Below are positions 21,985 to 32,345 of a DNA stretch of 64,000 nucleotides, one piece after another; positions within the stretch are counted from its first letter, which is position 1; each line of letters opens with the position of its first letter. Source of the DNA: Dichomitus squalens LYAD-421 SS1 (Eukaryota > Basidiomycota > Agaricomycetes > Polyporales > Polyporaceae); the NCBI RefSeq assembly GCF_000275845.1, contig NW_006766935.1:76354-140353 (forward strand), read 5' to 3'. The notes beneath the pieces are model-generated. The model worked only from the letters and a program-made list of their open reading frames with translations, had not been told where the DNA came from and did no database searches. The position numbers and the translations under genes are program-made.

Positions 21985-24590
21985 GGCCACGCGGGCAAAC
22001 CAACATTCCCGTTCCCGGGCGACTGAGCGCAAGAGTTTATGTGCAGAGGAACTGAGACGATGACGTACTGAAGTCCACCTACAACCTCGTTGTACCCTGC
22101 CTTTCCTCGCGTCAGACCCACATGATGCGAGCGTCCTGTGGTACTCATCGTACAAAGCACAGAAAGTGACATAAGGAAGCCAAAGACGTAGGAGATTCTT
22201 CCAGAAAAGCCAATGTCTCGATCTGTTTGTCCAAGCCTTGAAAATACCGTCATCCATCACGAAAGGCGGCGCGCTAAGATCCCTCGACAGCGAGCCCAGA
22301 GCCATCCAGCGGTTGAGTATGGCGGAAGGTTTTGATGATGTGTATAACGGAGGAGTCGATCAAAAGCAACAGCGCGATTCAAAGGGCCTTGGTCACCAAG
22401 CCGGAGCACGTGACATCAGCGAACAAACGCGTCGCGTCGCGTTCATTCAGCTTGCACAAGAACCGTCAGCCACGCTAAATGGCTTTAGCTTCAAGCAACA
22501 ATACCGCTTTCTATGACTATGGAGACCTCTTTATTTTAGTGTACAATGGTGCTTGCTTGCTGGCACTCGTTGACCTAGTATAAGAGGGCTAGTGCATCCC
22601 AGAGCTCGTCAATATCCGAGTCCTTCTCGACGCGTCTGACTCGGACATGTCCAGGCCTGCTCCAAGTACTCGCTTGCTCCCTGCCAACCCTTGCGCTCGC
22701 CACAGTCATCTTGAACAGGTATGTATACCTGATCGCAATCTGTCTCTCCATCACCGCGCACGAATATTGGTCTCTGTTTGTCAGCCGACCCTAGCAGCCT
22801 TTTGGTTGTGTGTCGAAAGGGGTTAAGGTGCAGAAGAAACACGTGGCCTCCAGCTAAAGGCTGTGTGTTGCGTACTTTAGCTCTGCCACTCTGGTACAAA
22901 TGCACATGGTGCTCATGTGCATGAGCGTGAAGCTTCTCCGTGGCGCTTTCTCCAAATGGTTCGCAGCTCATCATCTTTGGTCAATCTAGGCTGATAGTAT
23001 CCCCCAGACGAATGCATCCAGCTCGTAGAGGCTACAACGGTCTAGCTAGGACTTGGAGTTGCCCCTCCTTGAGGGAAGCGCTCACTTCGTCCAGCTTCTC
23101 GCTGCTTCGATAGTCCACTTTTGAGGCACTATTTTTGCACGCACGCGGACCATGACATGGTACGAGATGCTGCTTGAGCATTTTCCTTCTCAAGTGGAGA
23201 ACCTTGAGCTCAGAACTGCCCTGTTCTCAGCCTAGGTCATCCTAGACAAGACCATAGCTATCCGTCATACTCCTCTTAGGATATGTGTAGCTAACTGCAC
23301 TGGAAATTCGTCTGGAGACTATTAAGCGGGGAGAGCTTCAGAAGCTAGTCAAAGTAAGCTTTTAGTAGCTAAGCAAAGGGAGTAATGACTGACGCACTTT
23401 GGTTTGATACGCCCGTCCGAATCGTCTATCAGCCGCTGCGGAACCTCGAGAGCCTCAAACCAAGGATTCCCCAGACTAAGCCAGCGCGATCCTCCCCCGT
23501 CTGAACCTGCCGCGTGCGAGCCAATCGCATGTCCACGGCACCTTTGTCGACCTTCCATGGGGCGATGACATGCCCTCATCCTGGGTTCCTCGCCTCAGCG
23601 TTGGGGTGAGCGGACCCCTTGGACTCGATCCTGTGCGTGAGGCTGGTGAGTCTAGCACCAAGCGCCGTCAGGTAGAGTGTACAGGGGTTTGGAGAGGAAG
23701 GCTATCGTCATCGCATGAAGTCTCTTCACAACACGGAAGCGATATGATAGTGACACGGACCTAGGAGGCCAGAGAAACGGAAGGCCGCAGCTAGGAGCAG
23801 TGACTTCTCCAGGATCTTACACCATTAGCCCAAACACGGCGTAGCCCACTGTTTCTCTGTAGCTGCAACGCCTCTGATCCATAAATATCATGTATCTAAG
23901 GCTCACCAATCAACGTTAATCAACCCTAACACTATTAATCTAGTGAAGACCACCTGCATGGGGCTCGTCATGTTCCAACATGGCATCATAGAGACACCGG
24001 TACCTCTTATACATAGGCATTACGTTTGTGAGGGCGTGAGACTCAAGAGCTGAGAACCTGCGATTGAAGGGTCCAGCGATGCGAGAACTTGCACATCGGA
24101 ACGACAAAGACGCGCCTTGTATCCTACTAGGTTCTTTGAACACGCCATTCCTCGCTCATGCACAGCCAGAGCCTTACCCTAAGTCGTCTCTTCTATTGCT
24201 TGCCTTGTAGTACGCCCTCTCAGAGCTACCACCGCCGCGCTCTCCGCCCTTCCTTCCACGAATGGCACTAGCTCAGGCGTTTGCCCTCAAGCGCTAGATA
24301 TCCACGTGTTCATGAACCTCGAAACATTCATCCAAAAGCGGCAATCCCTTTGAGTCCTCAGCGATGTTCTCGTCGGCTAAGTACGAGGGGACTGTTCAGT
24401 ACGATGCAAGCGGCGACGGCGAGGGGAGCCGAGTATAAGAGGGCGATGGGTCGGTAACTTACTCTTTACTCGTTGATCGACCTTTCCCCCCTGCAAAACG
24501 CCTCTCATCTCATACCGGCCGTCTGCAAGCGACTTCTGTACCTCAGGCTCCTCCCTATATAAACACCCACCCGTCACGCTAATCTCTATC
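21985..24590. other. Gene-poor interval
   Basis: Open frames on the minus strand at 21967-22305 and 22609-22974 (112 and 121 codons) have no motif I can assign. The rest is short frames. The last ~100 bp form the promoter and leader of the small secreted protein gene. Confidence 0.4.
24556..24563 (+). promoter_or_regulatory. TATA box of the small secreted protein gene
   Basis: TATATAAA lies 28 bp before the ATG at 24591. The leader between them would be very short, so transcription may start almost at the ATG; pyrimidine-rich CCACCCGTCACGCTAATCTC separates the two. Confidence 0.5.
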
Positions 24591-24953
24591 ATGTACGCAC
24601 GCGCGCTCACGCTCTTTTTCTTTGCTGTGTCCACTCTCGGTATGTCCCTCCAATCATTTGAGACGATAGAGCAGCGCTCAGCGGATGGAAACAGTCGCCG
24701 CATCACCGATTGACTCGCAACAGGCGAATATCATCGCCGCGAACAACAACGTCGCATGTTCAGGACCAGGAGGCTGCAAGGGGGTAAGTTAGCGTCCATC
24801 GATCACACATACAACTCGGCCCGTACTCACCAGGTTCTGCAGGCAAACTCCACTAATGCTGTCGATGCCGCATCCACGTCTGACGCGTCGCGCTCTCTGA
24901 CGGTCTCCTCGGGTGCCGTTGTCGCTGTCGTAGTCTTCTCCAGTCTTCTATGA
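24591..24953 (+). CDS. Small secreted, probably GPI-anchored protein
   Basis: Three exons in phase: 24591..24639, 24695..24783, 24843..24953; 82 aa. The start MYARALTLFFFAVSTLVAAS is a clear signal peptide. The mature part is tiny, with only two Cys (VACSGPGGCKG), an NST glycosylation site, and a Ser/Thr/Ala linker (TNAVDAASTSDASRS). The end, LTVSSGAVVAVVVFSSLL, is a hydrophobic tail preceded by small residues, as in GPI-anchor signals. No enzymatic domain would fit. Proteins of this layout occur widely in basidiomycete cell walls with unknown roles. The gene was recovered only by splicing; no single frame shows it. Confidence 0.75.
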
Positions 24954-25662
24954 TGGTGTGGTCATCGCTATCCTCCTCGTATGTGCATGCATCGTAGACG
25001 GACTGGCCTGCAACGTACGCGCATTTGATGAACGACGTACCTCATGATTGCCCCTCAGGGCTGCAGCTCGGACTGCCATACCTTTGTTGCATCGTAACCC
25101 CGTGTATTTTATTCATATGTATCGTGTAATCTCTAGAGCTTTCCTCCGTATCGTGACACCCTGGAACATCATAAGCCCACACAATGACTGATGTCTCGAA
25201 ACTCGAACCCGTGGCTAGCGAGGCCGCATGGAAGTCAGAGACAACCTTTTTATCCACCGTGGGGAGTTCCAGAGACTGCCCGCTAGAAGCTGTCAACATG
25301 CGCGGAAATGAAGCTGACCTCAGAGTCACGATCTTCGAGGGAGCGCATCCAGTTTTCTGAAGTTCGGCCTCCGCTGCTCAGGTTGGAGGGCTACACGGTA
25401 GAGTCGGGTTATCGGAGGGTCCCAGCGAAGGGAGAAAAGCCTACATAGAAGTTGAACGTGACCATATGACTCGATCGCGGATGTCACCACAGGTCATGCT
25501 AAGTCAAGGTCGGAAGCCCATCATCACCAGTTGCTTGTCGGGAGTCCCAAGCCATTCCGGATAGGTCAGATCGGATTCTAAGGTGAGTAGCGATCCAGGT
25601 GTTCTCGGCTAAGCGAGTGGTCATCGCAGTCCAAGTCTAAATGCGATACCGAGCGCCCAGAC
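24954..25662. other. Intergenic, promoter side of the acetyltransferase gene
   Basis: No coding signal was found. It holds the 3' UTR of the small secreted protein and the upstream region of the next plus-strand gene. A minus-strand frame at 25042-25329 has no family features. Confidence 0.5.
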
Positions 25663-27010
25663 ATGTCAGCCTACGGAGCCATCGCTGCACACAAGAACTC
25701 GTCTCCTCTGCCAACCACGATATGGCAATTCAAATCCAAAGGCTTTGATACTCCATCAACCCTCACAGTCCACCATTTCACCCTCGCAAGAGCTGAAGCT
25801 TTCTCAGGACTCATAGACTACATCCACAAGACTTTTGCGGACGAGCTCGAGCGCGGCCAAACATATCCGCAGGAGATCCTTCCCGGGGAGGAGTATACCC
25901 GCGCTCTGTTCGACGCTTACTACTTCGCAGGAGATGTCCTGATCGCGGTCTTGGGGCGCGAAGGGGATCAGCTGCAGCAAGATGAGGCGGAATCCCCGAT
26001 AGGGTTCATTGAGGCGGTTGGCGGAAGAGGCTGGGAAGAATGCATCGCGGGTTGCTACTACGTGAGTCTTGTCCTTCTACGCGTCCGCTTCGGGTGACGA
26101 TCCGCCATCCGCCTCGCGAACGTATGCCACAGGGGACCAGGACCAGAGCGTACCCGAAGTGTGCGCTGATCATGTCATGCCAGAACTGTTGCTGAACCTT
26201 GGTGCTGCAGGTGAAACCCAACTATCCTGGAAGGTCATCGCATGTGAGTTTTCCCCAAGTCCCTATCTAGCCATCATGCGTCCCATGAGCGCGATGAGCT
26301 ATCTTCCAGCCCACTCATAGGACTCGCTGGCACGATCGTCTCTGCAAATCGTCGTCGTTCATCGATGCGGCTTTATCCAGGTACTTTGGTACCCAAAGCT
26401 TCTCTAGAGCATTTCTCCTCTGGCGATCGTCTACTATCGGGTGTATCCGTGACGCGACGTCCGAGGACCACAGACAGGGCGATGTCTCGTAAGTGTATGG
26501 CCAGCGCGGTTATCTCCGCCACTGGACGTCCATGAGCTGAAGTGCCGACCAACCTCTACGGTTCTGTGCTGTCTGTGGTAAAATCAACGACCCTCGCCCA
26601 GTCTTCTTCTGGAACGATAGACTCGGTACAATATTCTTACTTCTTCGCATCGCAGATCTGCAACGCCGGATTCCTTGTCCCACCAAACCAACGCGGACGC
26701 GGCGTCGGCGCTGTTCTTGCCCGGTCGTTTCTCCACTATGGCCCACGCTTAGGCTACGAAGCTAGCGTGTTCAACCTCGTATACGTAAATAACGTCGCTA
26801 GCGTCAAGTCAGTCTCCGTGCTCAGTGTCCCCATTTTGCGACTCGACTGACTGGATCCACTGCGCCAGACTATGGGAGGCTCTCAACTTTGAAAAAGCTG
26901 GGCGCATCCCTCGCGCTGGACGACTAAAGAAGGCAGATGGGTCAGGTGAAGAGTACGTCGATGCCTGGGTGTTTTACCGGAGCTTCGACGTTCCTGCCCC
27001 CGCTGTCTAG
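25663..27010 (+). CDS. MPR1-like GNAT N-acetyltransferase
   Basis: Four exons in phase: 25663..26061, 26211..26243, 26656..26807, 26869..27010; 241 aa. The GNAT core is rebuilt by splicing: GCYYVKPNYPGRSSH (beta 4), then ICNAGFLVPPNQRGRGVGAV with the acetyl-CoA loop R-G-R-G-V-G (about residues 157-162), GYEASVFNLVYVNNVASVKLW, and LNFEKAGRIPRAGRL near the end. This order matches the fungal L-azetidine-2-carboxylate acetyltransferase (MPR1) family, which acetylates toxic proline analogues and pathway intermediates in the cytosol. The exact substrate is inferred. The second intron (26244-26655, 412 nt) is far longer than the others in the window, and the 11-codon exon before it is small. Confidence 0.85.
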
Positions 27011-30000
27011 CGGTCCTGCATTCCGAATATGTACGTGACTCTGATCAAGGAGACACTTCCGTCGTTTGTGGCTGTCATGCCCGCGTCCGGAGGTCGCCTA
27101 ATATGCTTCAACAAAGCACTTGAATCCTTGATCATCGGTGCGTCATCCATGTGCTTTAAGGGCCGTGTACTTTGGCTCCCGGGTGAAAATGAGCTCAAGT
27201 ACGCCGGGCACTACTCTAGTAGGGTGAGCATCGGATACTTTCAAATACGTGTGGTTCCTGTATCACCGCAAGAACACTCACGCGATACTGTCGATCAGAT
27301 CGTTCTTTGAAAAACGTCAGTTTTGCCTGCGTCATCATTCAGTGACAATCATCAGATGTCGGACCCACTACCGGAGCGCACGCTCAGACCCCGCTGTGCT
27401 GGGGACTGTGGCGGCGGCGGTCCTGCAGCGCCCGACACGAGCGGCGGGGTCACGAACGACTCTACGCACCGGCTCCGTCCCGGGGTCGCCTAATTTCGAC
27501 CACACCATAATTGTGGCTGATACTTGGTATGTCAGAATCGCTTGATATCTCAGAGACCATCAGAAACGAGCCCTCCAACTATAAGGGATAGCCAATGACA
27601 TGTACCGATGTCTTCTCAAATTGGATGAGCTCTGCAGGGTCGTTCAGTGGTGAGTGCGTACCTCGACAGGGGACGCTCCTCGTCCATTTGGCATGCATCC
27701 ATCGTTCGGAGGGCTACCTTCCGAGGGTGGGTGTAGGCTACCTAGCTCGCGGTCTGCAAAGAGAAGCTTCGGTATGACGTTCCGCCCAACTTCTCCTTGC
27801 AGCGTTGTCGAGATCTGTCGCTGGCTTCGAAAGAGTTCGCCGGGTTTGTGCACTGTTTACAGCAACACCGTCAGCATTGTGGCCGATAGTGGGGGGAAGA
27901 GGAAGGAACGCGGCGCTTTCGAGGACTGCTTGCCCACGACGTCCGACAGGACGCGGAGACCGCTACACTTCTTTTCCTCTATCCGGCATCTATGGCGCTA
28001 ATGCAAGCGTGCGGGACCACTTGGGTCCATGGACCTCTCGTAAAGTGGGTCTGGGCATCTGAAGCCTCTGTTTACCATGTTGGCCCACGTCCTGCGGTGT
28101 TTCGAATAGTGGTACTACGTCAGCCCGCTTGATGATTTGCACGACTGGACGACGCATTGTACCGTTCTCGATGCTGTGTTTCCTAACTCGTCAAAAGCAA
28201 AGGTCACGATGAGTCGCCTTAAAGTCGCCTTGCTTGCCAAGCTATTCGGATATCGACATATTCCTTCCGAATCGGAGAGGACGAGAACCATTTGCTAGTG
28301 TTCGTGCCCGGAACTGTGAGGGGCAGCCTTGTCAAAGTCCTCGCGTATCCCGAGGACCATCACGATACTAGTGTCTCTTCGCGCGGATGCAGTATCTCGG
28401 CGAAGTCAGCCTCATGCCCGTCATGTTGCATGAGCATAGGTTTCCAGGGCCGCGTGAATGTGAACACCTCCTGCTAGTAGCATGCTGCGCCCTGCGGGAT
28501 GGTGGATCTCATGAATATGTGCCGTAACGGCGGCCCTACATGGAAAGGCGTGTACTTCAACGTGCCACGGCGGTCCTAAATGCTAAAAACTCAGTTCACA
28601 TCAGGAACACATTCGAGCGCGTCAGACGGGTTGACTGCAATCTTCAGGGGCGAACATCGGACTTAAGTTCAACTTCTGTGCCTCTTCACAGCACGAGCGC
28701 GAAGCGTACTGCCTTTTCTGTGTTATCACTATCTCTTCTCCAAGGCCAGGCGATAGGGTGACTGGGAGAAGTTCCCGCCCTAGCTGGGGGCTTGCGCAAC
28801 GTGTTACCCACTACTGACCGCACTCCCACTATATTATCGGTGCCGCAGAGCCGGAGTGTAAAGCTATTGCAGTGAGGAAGAGAGTCCGATGCTCGGAAAA
28901 CAGAACGGCGATCAACTTTTTCATGTCCGCGCGAGAGGGGTGCCGGCTGGGTTAGCTAAGAAACTATGAGATGGGCTGTTTTCATTGAGGCTCAACATTG
29001 CGGTCGTGCGGAGAGAGCAACTAGCTGCGCGCCTGCCCTGATGGAGTCCTCCATACTCAAACGTTTATCTTACAGACCTAGCAATCTATACATTGGCGGT
29101 CTCGCCTCCAATCTGTTACCATCATCCACTGAAATCATAACATGCAACTACATCGGTAGAGGTGTACTCCGAGGAGAAGGGGCGTAGGGCCCGAGGGCTA
29201 ATCGAGCGCGGCGCGCTCACAATCCCGGGAAGACTCCAAGGTTTACGGTCTCACCAGCGCCACCACGTTGCAAGACGCACATTGGCAGCGAAGGTCCGTC
29301 ACCTGTTCATACTCATTCAGTCCATTCAAGCTAAGTAGTTTCGTTCCCATGTGTTCATACACCAAGCAAGCTACTTTGGAGTAATAGTGTAACTGAGGTG
29401 ACATTTGCGTCTGAACCCGTTGTCACAGACGCTACACAATCACTAGTAGTTACTGGACAGCTTACCTTCGTTCTCCTTGCAAACAGCGAAGCTTCGCCAT
29501 TCTGATCGACGCTGTCAAAAGTGGCCTCTCGGATACCTGGCCGGTGCGCTCAAGAATTACTCGCCACCCGGCAACACACCGCTCGCAGAACATGCGCATC
29601 ACACCCACTCAGCTGTGCCGGCCCTAAGAGAGTTTCTAACCCGCCCTACCGCCGTATTGCGACCGGCTTCAGTTCACGTATGCCAGCTTCTTCCATGCTG
29701 GATAAGCCGAAGATAACACGGGCATCACCATTGCTGTACTGTGTACACGAGGAGCTGCTGCGTGTATATCTATTCATACATTGGGTGCGTGTCGATAGGA
29801 CTCATACACAACACTGCTACGCTCACGGCGCTATGCGACACGCAATGTAATCTACAACAATGGGTCGTTGTACGCAAGTACAATAACCGTGATAACCGTA
29901 TGGACGTATTGTGTGAGCTCAGCACAACCGAAGTCGGCTCAAACAAACTCAACGCCCAAATTGGTAGGTGACTTCGAAGGCGTGCCTCATGGCCTTTACA

Positions 30001-30550
30001 TTCTTTCATTTCAGACGCTCCAGAGGTCTCTTCCCTTTGCATAGCGTGTACTTGTAACCCATTGAGCGTGTGTCATTTGAGAAGATCGAACAGCATGCGA
30101 GACATGCATGCAGCTGTCGATCGCAGACTGAAAGAGTCACAAGTTCCGCGAACGCGGCGTGAAAGGCACATAAGCTTCTAGGAGTAAGCCGCCGATCTGA
30201 CCGGTACTCCGACACATCATGATAATAGAAGGTGGTAGTGCGGAGAACGACCGCGGCACGCAAGTATACAGGGCGAGACGTTAAGTAAAAGATTGTCCGG
30301 GCATTGGCAAGGAGCGTGAGGATACAACGCGGCAGATAGAGAGGCAATAAGGAGTAAAGGAGCGTGTGGTTGTTGTAACAGTATAAGTCGAGATAGGGAG
30401 AAGTAAGAGCGTCATGAAAAGAGAGACTATGAGAAGACTGATGGCACTGGAGGTCATCATTATATAAGCGATACCAGCTATGAAGAGCAGAGGAAGATGT
30501 AGCGAGCCGAGGGATGGGTGTTGTATGACGGTGCGAACAAGGAGCTATGT
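27011..30550. other. Gene-poor interval
   Basis: Many 60-115-codon frames on both strands, none with family motifs or plausible joins. The minus-strand frame 30006-30557 lies just below the cyclin copy and is pyrimidine-rich in that strand, like the 3' UTRs of the other cyclin genes; it is read as untranslated. Confidence 0.4.
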
Positions 30551-31474
30551 CTACCACAAGTATCCCGAGGCTCTTGCATAGGGGACACCAGGGAGCGGCA
30601 CTGCCGAAGGCCGATGCATCTTCTGTCCGTAGGCCGTCATGGCTACAGGGGCAGAGGGAGAATGTATACCAGGCGTCACCGGCGCCCTAGTCACAGGTGT
30701 ATTCGAGGGCGACCTGGACAAGGCAGGAACGCCCTGGTGAACGGATATGGGAGGAGGAACACTCGTATCACGCCGCTGAGGTCGTGCAGAGAATGAGGTA
30801 GAAGCCGTGTCGAGGTAATTGGGATAAGGACCTTGTCCTCGGAAGTCCTTGCGTACCAGGCGCTCAAATTCCTTCAGAGCGTACGGTTCGATGTCCACAC
30901 GATATTCGAGGAATTCGAGCAGATTCCGTTCTATGCCTTCGACGGTCTGATGGTGGAACAAGCCTTGGCCAACATCCACCCAGGATCTGTTGGGGGGACC
31001 CCGGGATGAACGGGATGCGACTATGAGGGCCGAAAGGAAGAGACGCTGTCCGGACATGCCATTGCCGCCCCAAGACATAGGGTAGCGTCCCTTCAAGCGT
31101 TGCAAAAGATAGAGGGCGGAGAAGACTGTGGACGTGTCCGCCTTAGAGGAATGGATAGCGTGTGCTATGAACTGCGCCAGAGGGATGGCTGGATCGTCGA
31201 AAGGAGAACCGGTAACATGAGAAACATCAGGACACCGGAACAGGTGCTTGATAAAGTGCGAGCATATCTTGGCGAGATCTCTATGGCCGAAATACGGATC
31301 ATGGCTCTGTGATCGTAGAGAGGTTCAGTTGCGTACACCTTAGAACTGTGCTCATGTTGCATGACTCACCGTACCTCGTCCACTGTAATGACTCTGTGAA
31401 GACATATCGGAGTGGATGGCGGCTGCATCAGAGAATGGATTGCCGGATGCGCCCTGGTGAACCCGATAGGCCAT
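30551..31474 (-). CDS. PCL-type cyclin, divergent copy A
   Basis: Two exons: 31370..31474 (35 codons, MAYRVHQGASGNPFSD...) and 30551..31306; 286 aa. The second exon gives the cyclin box: DPYFGHRDLAKICSHFIKHL, PLAQFIAHAIH, TVFSALYLLQRLKGRYP, QRLFLSALIVAS, EGIERNLLEFLEYRVDIEP and ALKEFERLVRKDFRGQGPYP. It aligns throughout with copies B (49.3 kb) and C (58.6 kb), and the first exon has exactly the same length and phase. PCL-type cyclins activate Pho85-like kinases in G1 or in phosphate and polarity control. The usual DDTYSNKSW signature is replaced here by a shorter RSSRGPPNRSW, so partner binding may have changed. The tail is Pro/Ser-rich and ends GYLW. Confidence 0.85.
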
Positions 31475-32345
31475 GTCGAGCGATGGAGTAGAGAACTAGG
31501 AGCAATGTTACTGACGCTTGGTTGACCCCAGTAGAACGGAGAGGCATCCTGCAACTTATGAAGCAAATGTAGAGTGGCACAGGGCAGCATAGCGACGCAA
31601 TGCACAATGGCATGAGAACCTACAGGGGACTTGTTCGACAGGCAAGCGACGGGCGGTACAGTATTTTCGGGAACGCTCTTGAAGAGTTGTCTTGCAGCTT
31701 GTAATGGAGATGAACAAGTGTTGACAAAAGAGGATGGTCGGAAACATGAACATACCGTTGTTGAGCAGACAAGTATTGTTACTCGGCTGGTTGCGTAGGC
31801 AACCCTGACGAAGCGAGCGTTGACAAGGAGCGTAGCCGGAAAACTGTCTAACGAAAGATACTATATGGTTCAGCATTTGAGCAACCTGTCCGGCACCTTT
31901 GTAGTAGATGTCATCCTACTGTTGTCATAGCTGGGTCACCTGTTGCTCCAAGTGGCTTTGCAACTGGGGGAATCACTTGTGAGAGCGTCGTCACCTTGAA
32001 GTCTGGAGGTGCAGAACACAAAAGGACATCAACGGTGGAGTGTCGAGGTGGCCAGAGCCCTTTGTTGCAGTAAAGAAAGATGGAGACCCCACTGATTCAC
32101 GGGGAATCGCAATGATCGCACGCCGGATGTACTAGTAATCATATAGTATGTAAGTACTTATCGGAGTAGGGGCGCTTGATATCCCGTATTTGGTCGTAGT
32201 GTGGCAGTGCGAGTTGCTCTTGGCGCACTGGTCGCAGTCAAATGTAAAACATGACTTGTTCGCTCCCTCATCTCATTTTTCACTGTCTTCACTGTACCAA
32301 ATCGCCCTTTGGAGTACTTCATGAGCAGCTAAGCCTTCGTACAGG
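31475..32345. other. Divergent promoter region
   Basis: This lies between the start of cyclin copy A (minus) and the start of the mitochondrial ATPase gene (plus), so both promoters fall here. Frames such as 31556-31876 (minus) have no motifs and no joins. Confidence 0.5.

Noticed and set aside
30006..30557. 183-codon frame below cyclin copy A
   Set aside because: It starts inside the cyclin 3' end, is Leu/Tyr/Ser-rich from pyrimidine-biased DNA, and sits where the other copies have a T/C-rich 3' UTR.
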